From Thermasporomyces composti (lineage in GTDB: Bacteria > Actinomycetota > Actinomycetes > Propionibacteriales > Actinopolymorphaceae): a stretch of 64,000 nt of DNA. The stretch is taken from contig NZ_QTUC01000001.1 of assembly GCF_003386795.1 (NCBI RefSeq), forward strand, positions 372,001-436,000, in the 5' to 3' direction. A model generated the notes under the pieces. That model ran no database searches, had not been told where the DNA came from, and worked only from the letters and a program-made list of their open reading frames with translations. Every line of letters starts with the position of its first letter. Positions within the stretch are counted from its first letter, which is position 1. The translations under genes were made by a program, and so were the position numbers. Positions 42,988-53,139 of the stretch are shown one piece after another.

Positions 42988-44151
42988 TCACCGATCGCGC
43001 GGGTCGAGGTCACCTGACCGTTCGCCCTCGGGGTCATCCGGATCAGGACCGTGGATGCGTCCCTCGAGGTCACGAAGTCGACGACCGGACCCGCCCCACC
43101 GCAGCGCGATGATCTCCGCGGCGATCGACACCGCGGTCTCCTCCGGGGTCCGACCTCGAAGGTCGAGCCCGATCGGCGCGGACAGCCGCGCCAGCTCCTC
43201 CTCGCTGACGCCGGCGGCCCGCAGCGCCTCGACGCGTGCGGCATGGGTGCGCCGGCTGCCCATGACCCCGATGTAGGCGGCCGGCGCCCGGAGGGCGACC
43301 CGCAGCAGGGGGACGTCGAACTTCGGGTCATGGGTCAGCACGCACACCACCGTGCGATCGTCGACCAGCCCCGCCTCGACCTGGGCCGCGAGGTAGCGAT
43401 GGGGCCAGTCGACCACCACCTCGTGGGCGTCCGGGACGCGCCGGGATGTCGCGAAGACGGGGCGCGCGTCGCACACCGTGACGCGGTAGCCGAGGAACCT
43501 GCCCATGCGCGCGACCGCCGCGGCGAAGTCGATCGCACCGAAGATGAGCATGCGCGGTGGCGCCGCGAACGACTGGATGAAGACCGTCACGTCCGCAGCA
43601 CGCCGCTCGCCGTCCGGCCCGTACCGACGCTCCCCCGTGGAGCCCTGCGCCAGCATCGCCCGCGCGTCCGCGACGACGGCTTGATCCAGCCCCGGAGATC
43701 CGAGCGAGCCCGCGACCTCGTCCGGCCAGACCAGCACGTGTGCCCCCACCGCCGCACGACCCTCGGTCACGGTGGCGAGCGCGACCGGCCGGCCCGCGCG
43801 GAGATCCTCGCCGAGGCGAAGCAACTCGGGGAAGGACGCCCGGTCGACCGGTTCGACGAAGACGTCGAGGCTCCCGCCGCACGTCAGGCCGACCGCGAAG
43901 GCGTCCTCGTCACTGACGCCATAGCGTTGCCGAACCGGCCGGCCGGTCGCGATCACCTCCTGAGCCAGCTCGTACACCGCTGACTCGACACATCCGCCGG
44001 AGACGCTGCCCACCGTCGCCCCGTCCGCGGTCACGGCCATCGTGGCCCCAGGCGGTCGAGGGGCGCTGCTCCAGGTCCGGACCACGGTCGCCAGGGCGAA
44101 CCGCTCACCCGCCGCGTACCGGGGCAGAACGTCGTCCATCACGTCACGCAC
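42988..44151 (-). CDS. XdhC/CoxF family protein
   Basis: 387 residues. N-terminal XdhC domain (VVRTWSSAPRPPGATMAV, SGGCVESAVYELA) and a C-terminal Rossmann-like domain (MLIFGAIDFAAAVARMGRFLGYRV, then YIGVMGSRRTHAARVEALR). Family members bind and sulfurate molybdenum cofactor for xanthine or CO dehydrogenases. No such dehydrogenase is encoded in the window, so its client is elsewhere. GTG start; the protein also begins plausibly at the Met four codons in. Confidence 0.92.
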   Translation of the reverse strand: MRDVMDDVLPRYAAGERFALATVVRTWSSAPRPPGATMAVTADGATVGSVSGGCVESAVYELAQEVIATGRPVRQRYGVSDEDAFAVGLTCGGSLDVFVEPVDRASFPELLRLGEDLRAGRPVALATVTEGRAAVGAHVLVWPDEVAGSLGSPGLDQAVVADARAMLAQGSTGERRYGPDGERRAADVTVFIQSFAAPPRMLIFGAIDFAAAVARMGRFLGYRVTVCDARPVFATSRRVPDAHEVVVDWPHRYLAAQVEAGLVDDRTVVCVLTHDPKFDVPLLRVALRAPAAYIGVMGSRRTHAARVEALRAAGVSEEELARLSAPIGLDLRGRTPEETAVSIAAEIIALRWGGSGRRLRDLEGRIHGPDPDDPEGERSGDLDPRDR

Positions 44152-44311
44152 TGGTCACCTCACGCGCTGACGGCCTGCCCGGGACGCGCCACGCACGGGG
44201 CGCCTCCACCTGACGAGCCCCACCTGTGAGCCCAGGCAAACGTCGCCCATCGTCGGCGTGATCCCTCACCGCCGTCAACCGGCCGCCCACCGGCGACGAA
44301 GCGGGGGTTCT

Positions 44312-44317
44312 TACCCT
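44312..44317 (+). promoter_or_regulatory. -10 element TACCCT, leaderless-type, for ctaA
   Basis: TANNNT match ending 7 bases before the ctaA GTG, with no ribosome site between. Confidence 0.5.
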
Positions 44318-44324
44318 CGTACTC

Positions 44325-45263
44325 GTGCAACTGCCCAGACCAACCCTCACCGGCGTGCGCCACCTCGCCGTCGCGTCCGTCGTGGTCAACATCGCCATCA
44401 TCGTCACCGGCGGGGCGGTACGCCTGACCGGCTCGGGGTTGGGCTGCCCCACTTGGCCGCGGTGCACGGAGGACTCCTTCGTCAGCCATCCGGCCCTCGG
44501 CATCCACGGCGCGATCGAGTTCGGCAACCGTCTGATCACCTTCGTCGTCGCCGCCGTCGTCGGCCTGGCGTGGCTCGCGGCGCTCCGCCTGCGACCGCGC
44601 CGACGGGATCTCGTCGCGCTCGCCTCGATCCTGCTGGCGGGCGTCCCGCTCCAAGCCGTGGCGGGTGGCATCACCGTGCTCACCGGACTCAACCCCTGGT
44701 GGGTGTCGGTGCACTTCCTCCTCTCACCCGCGCTGGTCGCCATCGCGGTGATCTTCGTCCGACGGTGCGGGGAGCCGGCCGGCCGGACCCAGCCCACCGT
44801 CCCGCGGCCGGTCCGCCAGCTGGCCTACGCGACGTTCGCGGCCGCGGCCGTCGTCATCTACATCGGGACCCTGGTGACCGGCAGCGGTCCACACGCAGGG
44901 GACGAGCGTGCGCCTCGCAACGGGCTCGACCCCGAATCGATCAGCCAGCTGCACACCGACGTCGCGTTCCTCCTCCTGGGTCTCACGATCGGCACGTTGC
45001 TCGCGTTCCGAGCCGTCGGCGCACCCGATCGCGCGCTCAGCGCGACGAGGTGGTTGCTCGGCGTCGAGGTCGCACAGAGCGTCATCGGGTTCGCCCAGTA
45101 CTTCACCGGCCTGCCGACCGTGCTCGTCGGCCTCCACTTGCTTGGCTCGGCCCTCATGGTCGTCACGGCGACCACGATGGTGCTCGGCACTCGGGAGGCG
45201 GCCTCCACGGAGCCGGTCGGACCACCCGGAACCGAGCGGCCAGCGCCCACCCCCGTGCCCTAG
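44325..45263 (+). CDS. ctaA: heme A synthase (COX15/CtaA)
   Basis: 312 residues, eight hydrophobic helices in two similar halves. Converts heme O to heme A for the aa3 oxidase. Conserved heme-ligand regions are visible: GAIEFGNRLITF (His in HGAIEFGNR), VHFLLS, QLHTDVAF and GLHLLGSALM. The loop with two Cys (GLGCPTWPRC) is the disulfide pair of actinobacterial and Bacillus CtaA. GTG start with a leaderless-type -10. Confidence 0.95.
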   Translation: MQLPRPTLTGVRHLAVASVVVNIAIIVTGGAVRLTGSGLGCPTWPRCTEDSFVSHPALGIHGAIEFGNRLITFVVAAVVGLAWLAALRLRPRRRDLVALASILLAGVPLQAVAGGITVLTGLNPWWVSVHFLLSPALVAIAVIFVRRCGEPAGRTQPTVPRPVRQLAYATFAAAAVVIYIGTLVTGSGPHAGDERAPRNGLDPESISQLHTDVAFLLLGLTIGTLLAFRAVGAPDRALSATRWLLGVEVAQSVIGFAQYFTGLPTVLVGLHLLGSALMVVTATTMVLGTREAASTEPVGPPGTERPAPTPVP

Positions 45264-45353
45264 GTGGCGCGATGGCGCCCTTGTGTCGAGACGGCGCGCT
45301 CGCGTCCGGAGGGCGGTGCGGTGTCGGGCCAGGGCGGCGGGAAGAGTCGACAC

Positions 45354-46910
45354 ATGGACGCCAAGCCGCCGGGCAGCGACGGCCCACCGGGCAGTGGCCT
45401 GCCGCCGGGCAAGGACTGCCCGCCCGACCGTGAGCGACCCGGGTTCGCCATCGACTCCCCATCCGGTCGCTGGGTGCTCGCCGGCGCGATCCTCGGGTCC
45501 GGTGTCGCTCTCCTCGACGCGACCGTCGTCACCATCGCGTTGCCGGCGATCCGCCAGAACCTGGGCGGTGGGCTCGTCGTGCAGCAGTGGGTGGTGGACG
45601 GCTACGTACTGTCCCTAGGCTCGCTGCTCCTGCTCGGCGGCGTCCTCGGCGACCGGTACGGCCGACGGCGGACATTCCTGATCGGCCTCATGACGTTCAC
45701 GGCGGCGTCACTCGCGTGCGGTCTCGCGCCCAACGCCGCGAGCCTGATCCTGGCCCGGCTCGCCCAGGGCGTGGGCGGCGCGCTGCTCGTGCCGGGCAGC
45801 CTCGCGCTCATCTACGCGACCCTGCGCGCGGAGGACCACGGTCGGGCGGTCGGCGTCTGGGCCGGGCTCACCGGCGTCGCCTCGGCGGTCGGTCCTTTGG
45901 TGGGCGGCTGGCTGGTCGCGGCGGCGTCGTGGCGCTGGGTGTTCCTGCTCAACCTCCCGTTCGCGGCGGTCGCCCTGGGGGTCATCCGGCGCCACGTGCC
46001 GGAGAGCCGGGACCCCACCTCGCCGCGCCGGCTCGACCTGGCCGGCGCCGCCGCGATCTCGATCGGCCTGGCCGGCGTCACCTTCGCCTGCATCGAGGTC
46101 CCGGTGCGCGGCTGGAGCGCGGTCACGGTGCTGGCCGGCGTCGCGGGTGCGGCCGGGCTGACCGCGTTCCCACTCCTGGAGACTCGTCACCCAGCGCCGC
46201 TGCTGCCACTCCGGATCTTCTCCTCACGGCAGTTCACCGGTGCGAACCTCACCACCTTCGGTGTCTACGCCGCGCTCAGCGGCGCGCTGTTCCTCCTCGC
46301 CTTGCAGCTGCAGCAGACCCTCCGCTACTCCGCGTTCGCCGCGGGGCTGGCCCTGTTGCCGATCACGATCGTCATGCTGCTGCTCTCGCCCCGAGTCGGC
46401 GCGCTCGGGCAGCGCATCGGCCCGCGCGCCCCGATGACCGTCGGCCCGCTCGTCGCCGGGCTCGGGCTGCTGCTCATGGCTCGGGTGCAGCACGGCGGGG
46501 CGTACTGGACGCACGTGTTCCCCGCCGTGACGGTGTTCGGCCTCGGCATGGCGATCACGGTGGCGCCGCTGACCTCGACCGTTCTCGCCTCCGTGCCCGA
46601 ACACCTCGTGGGCGCGGCCTCCGGCGTCAACAACGCCGTCGCGCGCGTCGCCGGTCTGCTCGCGGTGGCGGTCCTCCCGACGGTCGCGGGCATCCCGGTG
46701 ACGACCGCCGGGCCCCTCGGTCCCGGTTTCGCGCGTGCCATGCTCGCCTCGGCGGCGCTGTGCGCGGCGGGCGCGGTCGTGGCGTTCGCGACGGTGCGCA
46801 CCGGCGCCCGGGTCCGACCGCACCCTCCCCCGGGTGCGCGGCACGCCTGCCTGGAGCCGTGCACCAGGGTCGACGTCGCGAGCGTCCGCTCCACCTCATC
46901 GGACGTCTGA
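45354..46910 (+). CDS. MFS drug exporter, DHA2 (14-helix) family
   Basis: 518 residues. Motif LDATVVTIALPAIRQNL in helix 1 and GDRYGRRRTFLIG in the first loop mark the EmrB/QacA group. The N-terminus is a Pro/Gly-rich repeat (KPPG, GPPG, LPPG, CPPD) encoded by imperfect CCGCCGGGC-like repeats. The C-terminal 50 residues are a non-conserved tail. Substrate unknown. The ATG has only a weak GAAGAG upstream. Confidence 0.92.
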   Translation: MDAKPPGSDGPPGSGLPPGKDCPPDRERPGFAIDSPSGRWVLAGAILGSGVALLDATVVTIALPAIRQNLGGGLVVQQWVVDGYVLSLGSLLLLGGVLGDRYGRRRTFLIGLMTFTAASLACGLAPNAASLILARLAQGVGGALLVPGSLALIYATLRAEDHGRAVGVWAGLTGVASAVGPLVGGWLVAAASWRWVFLLNLPFAAVALGVIRRHVPESRDPTSPRRLDLAGAAAISIGLAGVTFACIEVPVRGWSAVTVLAGVAGAAGLTAFPLLETRHPAPLLPLRIFSSRQFTGANLTTFGVYAALSGALFLLALQLQQTLRYSAFAAGLALLPITIVMLLLSPRVGALGQRIGPRAPMTVGPLVAGLGLLLMARVQHGGAYWTHVFPAVTVFGLGMAITVAPLTSTVLASVPEHLVGAASGVNNAVARVAGLLAVAVLPTVAGIPVTTAGPLGPGFARAMLASAALCAAGAVVAFATVRTGARVRPHPPPGARHACLEPCTRVDVASVRSTSSDV

Positions 46911-46970
46911 TGACTCGGCTCGCTGCGAGCGCTTGCCACGCGCTGTCGCGCGCGACGACGATCAGGGTCC

Positions 46971-47585
46971 GTGGCCCGAACATCGCCCCCCGTCCACACG
47001 CCGCCCATCCACACGGTGACCCTCCCGCACTACCAGGTCCGGTCCGCGCCCGACCATCTCGCCATCGGTGAGGTCCTCGACCGCGCCATCTGCCGGCTCG
47101 TCCACGAGGCGGCCGGACCGGCCGAGCGACGGGTCGCCATCAGGGCCGTCAGCTTGATCGACCACCCGGGCATGTCGCACGACGACCTCACCGCGACCAT
47201 CGTGGCGACCGGTACCGACCGGTACGACCCCGCCCGCGTGGGGCCACTCGACCACGTCTACGGGCCGTACGGCGTCGAGCTGCACGCCATTCCCTGCACG
47301 GTCTCCCCCGCCGGGCTGCGGTCGGTCCACAGCTCGGGGCCGTCGGTCATGGCCGAAGTCGTCTCGGACTTCTACCTCGGACCGCCCGTCGACCGCGGCG
47401 GCGTCCCCCTGCGCGTGGACGTCGTGACGGTCTACGACCTGCGGATGCTGGAGGGCCTGGTCATCCCCTTCCACGGCGACGAGCCCGAGCCGACGGCGTA
47501 TCGGTTCCGCAGGCCGGCCTCCGACCGGCCGCATCCGCGGAACTGGCGGGCTCAGGCGGTCCTCGGCGTCCTCCAGGTGCGCTGA
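46971..47585 (+). CDS. hypothetical protein
   Basis: 204 residues, GTG start (ATG-free N-terminus), rich in His, Pro and Val, no membrane segments. I do not recognise a family. Features: LDRAICRLVHEAAGPAERRVAIRAVSLIDHPGMSHDDLTATIVATGTDRYDP in the N-terminal half and an Asp/Tyr-rich middle (DFYLGPP). Codon-position G+C is that of a real gene. It follows the MFS gene by 60 bases on the same strand. Confidence 0.55.
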   Translation: MARTSPPVHTPPIHTVTLPHYQVRSAPDHLAIGEVLDRAICRLVHEAAGPAERRVAIRAVSLIDHPGMSHDDLTATIVATGTDRYDPARVGPLDHVYGPYGVELHAIPCTVSPAGLRSVHSSGPSVMAEVVSDFYLGPPVDRGGVPLRVDVVTVYDLRMLEGLVIPFHGDEPEPTAYRFRRPASDRPHPRNWRAQAVLGVLQVR

Positions 47586-47763
47586 CCTCCGCGCCGAGGC
47601 TGCGTCGGCGCTCACGCGCCGAACCCGCGACGCCGCGACAACTCCCCGGGCGCGCGGCCATCCTCGGCCGACGTCTTCACCCGGTCGATCCGATACGGCA
47701 GGATCACGCGCAGTGCGCCGTCGACGACGACCAGACGCCAGCGAGACGAGCCGAGAGGACAGC

Positions 47764-48819
47764 ATGGACTACACCACGCCCCGTCCGGACCTCTACGACG
47801 TGCCCTACACGGCCACGGAGTTCCACGGCATGCCCTATCGCCAGCTCGGCGCGTCCGGCCTGCGAGCCTCCGTCATCGGCCTCGGCACCTGGAAGTTCGG
47901 GTACCCGCACACCGGAGACGGCGCCCGCGTCGACGAGCGCACCGCTTTCGCCATCTTCGACCGCGCGGTCGAGCTGGGCGTGACGTTCTGGGACACGGCC
48001 AACCGCTACAACGCCGGCTCGGGCAACTCCGAGCGACTGATCGGTCGGTGGTTCCGCGCCAATCCCGACCAGCGTCGCAACATCGTCCTCGCCACGAAGC
48101 TGTACGGCGGGATGGACGGCGCGACGCCCAACCACAGCGGCCTCTCGCGCGGCAACATCCGCGACGCGCTCCACGCGTCGCTCTCCCGTCTGCAGCTCGA
48201 CTACGTCGACTTGCTCTACTTCCACCGGTTCGACCCGACCGTGCCCATCGAGGAGAGTCTGGAGACGATCGAGGACCTCGTCCGCGAGGGCTTGATCCGC
48301 TACTTCGCCGTCTCCAACTTCACCAAGGACCAGCTCGCGTCCTACCTCGAGGTGCAGCGCAGCTTGTCCCGGCGGTGTCGACCCGTGGCCGTCCAGAACA
48401 AGTACGACCCGCTCGGCCGCGAGCCCGAGCCGTACGTGGGTGTGCTGGAGTTCTGCGCCGCCCACGACATCGCCTTCGTCCCCTACAGCCCACTGGCCGG
48501 CGGCCTGCTGACCACCCGCTACCTCGACCCCGCCAAGGCCGGCGCCGGTGACCGGCTCGTCGACGAGGGCACGCTGCAGTCGGTCGCCACGCCGGAGAGG
48601 CTGGCTGCGGTGCGGCGCCTGGTCAAGCTGGCCGAGTCCTGGGACATGGCGGTGAACCAGCTCGCCTTGGCGTACCTGCTCACGCTGCCGGGGATGGGAC
48701 CGCAGATCCCGAGCAGCTCCACGGTCGCCCAGCTGGAGTCGAACGCAGCCGCCGGTCGGATCGTCCTGACCGAGGAGCAGGTCCGCGAGGTGGAGGCCGC
48801 GCTGGCGCCGACGACCTGA
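47764..48819 (+). CDS. aldo-keto reductase
   Basis: 351 residues. Catalytic tetrad visible: Asp and Tyr in FWDTANRYNAG, Lys in LATKLYGG, His in LLYFHRFDP. NADPH-type region near the C-terminus (IPSSSTVAQLESNAAAG). Similar to the KCNAB/AKR12-like group, which reduces aldehydes or ketones; substrate unknown. GAGAGGA lies just before the ATG. Confidence 0.92.
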   Translation: MDYTTPRPDLYDVPYTATEFHGMPYRQLGASGLRASVIGLGTWKFGYPHTGDGARVDERTAFAIFDRAVELGVTFWDTANRYNAGSGNSERLIGRWFRANPDQRRNIVLATKLYGGMDGATPNHSGLSRGNIRDALHASLSRLQLDYVDLLYFHRFDPTVPIEESLETIEDLVREGLIRYFAVSNFTKDQLASYLEVQRSLSRRCRPVAVQNKYDPLGREPEPYVGVLEFCAAHDIAFVPYSPLAGGLLTTRYLDPAKAGAGDRLVDEGTLQSVATPERLAAVRRLVKLAESWDMAVNQLALAYLLTLPGMGPQIPSSSTVAQLESNAAAGRIVLTEEQVREVEAALAPTT

Positions 48820-48847
48820 GCCCACCTCCAGCCGGCGGGTGCGGCGG

Positions 48848-48860
48848 CCGCGTGTCGCGG
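48848..48860. terminator. small hairpin CCGCG-TGT-CGCGG
   Basis: Five-base G+C stem 29 bases after the aldo-keto reductase stop and 16 bases before the convergent phosphatase stop; possible bidirectional terminator, no U tract. Confidence 0.35.
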
Positions 48861-48875
48861 ATCGGCGACCCGTCG

Positions 48876-49592
48876 TCAGACGAGCCGCTGGCGGAGCGCG
48901 GTGAGCTGGTCGTCGGTGAGGCCTCCGCCCTTGAGGTACTCCGCCACGCCGCCGTACCTGCTTTCCAGGTGGGCGAGAGTGGTGAGCATGGTCTCCGGTG
49001 CGGTGACCTGCAGGCGTCGAACGTTCTCCCGCAGCACCGGGTCCTCGATCCTCGCGAGGACCGCGGCGTTCTCCTCGGCCAGCCGCTCCTGACTCAGGGC
49101 GTAGTCCTGAGCGATGACGTCGGGCTCGACGCCAGCGATGCGGAGAGCCATGGCCACGACCATGCCCGTCCGGTCCTTGCCCCCAGCGCAGTGGACGACG
49201 ACCGGGCCTGGAGGAGCGTCAGCGATCGCGCCCACCGCGGCCGCGAACAGCTGCGGCCGCAGGTCGAGCATCGCGATGTAGATCTCGGCAAGGCTCAACG
49301 ACTCGTTGTCCGGGTCGGCCGGATCCTGGACCGGGATGGAGCGGTAGAGCGACGACCCCTGGAACGGGCTCGGAGCACGCTCGCACTCGGTGGTGCGGCG
49401 CAGGTCGATGATCCGGCTGACGCCGTACTCCTTGACCGCGCGGACGCCTTCCTCGGTGAGCTTGGTGTGGTTGTCGGTCCGGACCAGTGCCTCGCGCCGG
49501 ATGGTCCTCCCGTCGGCAGTGGGAAGACCGCCGAGGTCGCGCGCATTGAGGCAGTTGGGCCAATCCAGATGAAGTGGCGTCACACTGGTCAA
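48876..49592 (-). CDS. tyrosine/lipid phosphatase (Y_phosphatase3, MptpB-like)
   Basis: 238 residues. P-loop VVHCAGGKDRTGMV with catalytic Cys and Arg; DLGGLP near the N-terminus (NCLNARDLGGL) and DLRR marker of this family. Dephosphorylates phosphotyrosine or phosphoinositides. The TTG at 49592 was chosen because GGAGG lies 7 bases upstream (GGAGG-TTTGGTC-TTG); a GTG three codons on is the alternative. A perfect palindrome is 40 bases upstream. Confidence 0.88.
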   Translation of the reverse strand: MTSVTPLHLDWPNCLNARDLGGLPTADGRTIRREALVRTDNHTKLTEEGVRAVKEYGVSRIIDLRRTTECERAPSPFQGSSLYRSIPVQDPADPDNESLSLAEIYIAMLDLRPQLFAAAVGAIADAPPGPVVVHCAGGKDRTGMVVAMALRIAGVEPDVIAQDYALSQERLAEENAAVLARIEDPVLRENVRRLQVTAPETMLTTLAHLESRYGGVAEYLKGGGLTDDQLTALRQRLV

Positions 49593-49631
49593 GACCAAAC
49601 CTCCACCTAGGACTCTCAGCAAACAGGAGGA

Positions 49632-49654
49632 AGGTCGCGTACCGTACGCGACCT
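49632..49654. promoter_or_regulatory. perfect 23-bp palindrome upstream of the phosphatase gene
   Basis: Arms AGGTCGCGTA and TACGCGACCT around CCG, about 40 bases upstream of the phosphatase start and about 165 bases after the ctaB stop. Position and perfection suggest an operator (for example TetR-type), but a terminator for ctaB is possible. No regulator gene adjoins it. Confidence 0.6.
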
Positions 49655-49820
49655 CGGCCAGCAGCTTACCGGTCGGTCCGCGAGGCCATGCCGCGCGCGC
49701 CGGCACCGGCCAGCCGTAGGGCGAGCGAAACCGGCCAGCTCACGAAGGCTCGGCACGGTGGTCAGCGGCGGGATCGACCGTCCCGAACGGCCAGCGATTC
49801 GGGGACGGGGCGCCGGAGGG

Positions 49821-50780
49821 TCAGCCGGTGAGCAAGGGGTCGATCGCGATCGCGGCGAAGACCAGCGCCAGGTAGATGTTGGACCAATGGAAGAACCGCA
49901 TCGGGCGGAGATCCAGCCCGCTCTTGCCGCGGACGACCCGGGCGAGCATGGCCACCGCCTCGGCCAGGACACCGGCGCCGAGGACACCGGCCGCCACGGG
50001 GTAGAACCATCCGGTCCGCGCGAGCGGCCAGACCGCGAGCGAGGCGGCCACGGTGGCCGCGGTGTAGGCCACCACCTGCCAGGCGACGTTGCGTTCCGAC
50101 GCCACCACGGGGAGCATCGGCACCTCAGCGGCCGCGTAGTCATCCCGGTAGCGCATCGCCAGCGTCCACGTGTGGGGAGGCGTCCAGAAGAACACCACGA
50201 GCGCGAGGACCACCGGTACCCAGTCGACCGAGTCCCGGATCGCGGCCCAGCCGATCAGCACCGGGAAGCATCCCGCGATGCCACCCCAGACGATGTTCTG
50301 CGACGTCCGGCGCTTCAGGAGCAGGGTGTAGACGAGGATGTAGAAGGCGTTCGCCGCGAGCGCGAGCCAAGCCGACAGCCAGTTGACCAGGACGCCGAGC
50401 CAGATCGTCGAGACCAGCCCGAGCACGACGCCAAAGATCAACGCCTGGCGTGGGGCGACGACGTGCCGCGGCAGCGGCCGTCGGCGAGTACGCCGCATCC
50501 GCTCGTCGATGTCGCGGTCGAAGAGGCAGTTGAGGGTGTTGGCGCTGCCGGCCGCGAGGATCCCGCCCACCGTGGTGGCGAGCACCAGCCCGAGGGGAGG
50601 TACCCCGCCTTCGGCGAGGAACATCACCGGCACACTGGTGACGAGCAGCAGCTCGATGATCCTGGGCTTGGTCAAGGCGACGTACGCCGCCACCACGTCA
50701 CGCCAGCTCGAAGGTCTCGAGCCGACTCCAACGGTCTCCTCGCGCACCGCTGGGCCGGAGTCGACAGCCGCCACACACAC
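49821..50780 (-). CDS. ctaB: protoheme IX farnesyltransferase (heme O synthase)
   Basis: 319 residues, UbiA-type prenyltransferase with about nine helices. Prenyl-diphosphate motif [15 protein letters not shown] and the second Asp-rich motif [13 protein letters not shown] are both present. Makes heme O, the precursor for CtaA. The start among the repeated GTGs is uncertain by two codons. Divergent from tkt. Confidence 0.96.
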   Translation of the reverse strand: MCVAAVDSGPAVREETVGVGSRPSSWRDVVAAYVALTKPRIIELLLVTSVPVMFLAEGGVPPLGLVLATTVGGILAAGSANTLNCLFDRDIDERMRRTRRRPLPRHVVAPRQALIFGVVLGLVSTIWLGVLVNWLSAWLALAANAFYILVYTLLLKRRTSQNIVWGGIAGCFPVLIGWAAIRDSVDWVPVVLALVVFFWTPPHTWTLAMRYRDDYAAAEVPMLPVVASERNVAWQVVAYTAATVAASLAVWPLARTGWFYPVAAGVLGAGVLAEAVAMLARVVRGKSGLDLRPMRFFHWSNIYLALVFAAIAIDPLLTG

Positions 50781-50954
50781 CTCGGAAGGACAGACAAGGG
50801 CCGGACGGTCCGACCCTCAACGGCCGCCAGTCTAGGTGGCGCCCTCCTACGCGCTGTCGTCGACCCGAGCCGACACGGGCGTCCGTGGGACTCGAGCCCC
50901 ACGGGTAGGCTCGCAGGAGGGGTGCTCCGCCTTGCCCACCTCTGTTCCATCGAT

Positions 50955-50989
50955 GACGTCCTAGGCGAGACGGGGGACGTCCTAGGCGA
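50955..50989. promoter_or_regulatory. two 14-bp direct repeats before tkt
   Basis: GACGTCCTAGGCGA occurs at 50955-50968 and 50976-50989, 21 bp apart (two helix turns), with a third partial copy GACTAGACGACA next to it. Each contains CCTAGG. They precede the tkt ATG by about 25-60 bases and may bind a regulator of the pentose phosphate operon. Confidence 0.55.
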
Positions 50990-51012
50990 CAGGACTAGAC
51001 GACAGGAGCCGG

Positions 51013-53121
51013 ATGAACGCCAACGACGGACGTGTGCCACTTGAGTGGACCGATCTCGACCGACGGGCCGTCGACACCATCCGCGTCCTAGCCATGGACG
51101 CCGTCGAGGCCACCGGCAACGGCCACCCGGGTACCGCCATGAGCCTGGCGCCCGCGGCGTACCTGATCTTCCAGCGGCTCATGCGGTACGACCCGGCTGA
51201 TCCGGACTGGGCCGGCCGCGACCGCTTCATCCTTTCCGCCGGACACACCAGCCTCACCCTGTACATCCAGCTCTACTACGCGGGGTTGCTGGCCCTCGAC
51301 GACATCAAGCAGTTCCGGCGGTGGGGCAGCCGGACGCCGGGGCACCCTGAGTACGGGCACACGCCCGGCGTCGAGACGACCACCGGGCCGCTCGGCCAGG
51401 GCATCGCCAACGCGGTCGGGATGGCGATGGCGGCCCGACGCGAGCGCGGCCTGTTCGACCCCGACGCTCCGCCCGGCAGCAGCCCGTTCGACCACCGGAT
51501 CTTCGTCATCGCCAGCGATGGTGACATCGAGGAGGGCATCAGCCACGAGGCGTGCTCACTCGCCGGCCACCAGCGCCTGGGGAACCTGATCGTCCTCTAC
51601 GACAGCAACCAGATCTCCATCGAGGACGACACCGACATCGCGTTCTCCGAGGACGTCGGCAAGCGCTTCGAGGCCTACGGCTGGCACGTCCAGACCGTGG
51701 AGTGGCGACGCCCCGACGGCTACGTCGAGGACGTCCAGGCGCTCTGGGACGCCTACCAGAAGGCGATCGCCGAGACCGACCGCCCGTCGCTCATCATCCT
51801 CAAGACGATCATCGCCTGGCCGGCGCCCAACGCGCAGAACACCGGCAAGGCGCACGGCGCCGCGCTGGGTGCCGAGGAGGTGGCGGCGACCAAGCGCATC
51901 CTCGGCTTCGACCCGAACCAGACCTTCCAGGTCGAGGACGACGTGCTCGCTCACGTCCGCAAGGTCCGCGAGCGGGCCGCGCGGATGCGCCAGGAGTGGG
52001 ACGCCCAGTACAAGGCGTGGCGCAGCGCCAACCCGGAGCGGGCGAGCTTGCTCGACCGGACTCGGGAGCGCCGGCTGCCCGACGGGTGGAGCGACCGGAT
52101 CCCGACGTTCGAGTACGGCAAGGACGTGGCCACCCGCAAGGCCTCCGGCGTCGTGCTCAACGCCGTGGCGCCGGCTCTCCCCGAGCTGTGGGGCGGCTCG
52201 GCGGACCTGGCCGAGTCCAACAACAGCACCCTCGCGGGGGAGCCGTCGTTCATCCCGCCGGACCGCTCGACGAAGGAGTTCACCGGCGACTGGTACGGCC
52301 GCGTGCTGCACTTCGGCGTCCGTGAGCACGCGATGGGCGCGATCCTCAACGGCATCGCGCTCCACGGCGGAACCCGCCCGTTCGGCGCGACCTTCCTGGT
52401 CTTCAGCGACTACATGCGCCCCGCCGTCCGGTTGGCGGCGCTCATGAAGCTGCCCGTGATCTACATCTGGACCCACGACTCGATCGGTCTGGGCGAGGAC
52501 GGTCCCACGCACCAGCCCGTCGAGCACCTCGCCTCTCTGCGGGCCATTCCGGGTCTGGAGGTGGTGCGTCCCGCGGACGCCAACGAGACGGCCGCCGCCT
52601 GGCAGCACATCCTGGCCAACCCCGACGGCCCGAAGGCGCTCGCGCTCACCCGGCAGAACGTCCCGACCTTCGACCGCTCGGAGGGCACCGGCTTCGCGCC
52701 GGCCAGCGAGACCGCCAAGGGTGGCTACATCTTGGTCGACACGCCGGACGAGAAGATGCCTGACGTCATCCTGATCGCGACCGGCTCGGAGGTGCAGCTG
52801 GCCGTCGCGGCCCGCGAGGAGCTGGCGAAGGAAGGCATCGCCGCGCGGGTGGTCTCCATGCCGTGCGTGGAGTGGTTCGACGCCCAGCCCGAGTCCTACA
52901 AGGACCTGGTCCTCCCCTCCGAGGTTCGGGCGCGGGTGTGCGTCGAGGCGGGCACCGCCCAGCCCTGGTACCGCTTCGCCGGTGACGCGGGGCGGATCGT
53001 CTCCTTGGAGCACTTCGGGGCGTCGGCCGACTTCAAGACCCTCTACGCGAAGTTCGGCCTCACCAAGGAGGCGGTGGTCGAGGCCGCGAAGGAGAGCATC
53101 GCCGCGGCCGCCCGCGGGTGA
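51013..53121 (+). CDS. tkt: transketolase
   Basis: Moves two-carbon units in the non-oxidative pentose phosphate pathway; thiamine diphosphate enzyme. 702 residues. [11 protein letters not shown], the TPP motif region [13 protein letters not shown] ending YDSNQIS, and [18 protein letters not shown] (transketolase signature) are intact. AGGAG lies 4 bases before the ATG. First gene of the pentose phosphate operon. Confidence 0.97.
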   Translation: MNANDGRVPLEWTDLDRRAVDTIRVLAMDAVEATGNGHPGTAMSLAPAAYLIFQRLMRYDPADPDWAGRDRFILSAGHTSLTLYIQLYYAGLLALDDIKQFRRWGSRTPGHPEYGHTPGVETTTGPLGQGIANAVGMAMAARRERGLFDPDAPPGSSPFDHRIFVIASDGDIEEGISHEACSLAGHQRLGNLIVLYDSNQISIEDDTDIAFSEDVGKRFEAYGWHVQTVEWRRPDGYVEDVQALWDAYQKAIAETDRPSLIILKTIIAWPAPNAQNTGKAHGAALGAEEVAATKRILGFDPNQTFQVEDDVLAHVRKVRERAARMRQEWDAQYKAWRSANPERASLLDRTRERRLPDGWSDRIPTFEYGKDVATRKASGVVLNAVAPALPELWGGSADLAESNNSTLAGEPSFIPPDRSTKEFTGDWYGRVLHFGVREHAMGAILNGIALHGGTRPFGATFLVFSDYMRPAVRLAALMKLPVIYIWTHDSIGLGEDGPTHQPVEHLASLRAIPGLEVVRPADANETAAAWQHILANPDGPKALALTRQNVPTFDRSEGTGFAPASETAKGGYILVDTPDEKMPDVILIATGSEVQLAVAAREELAKEGIAARVVSMPCVEWFDAQPESYKDLVLPSEVRARVCVEAGTAQPWYRFAGDAGRIVSLEHFGASADFKTLYAKFGLTKEAVVEAAKESIAAAARG

Positions 53122-53139
53122 CCCCCGGAAGGAGGCATG

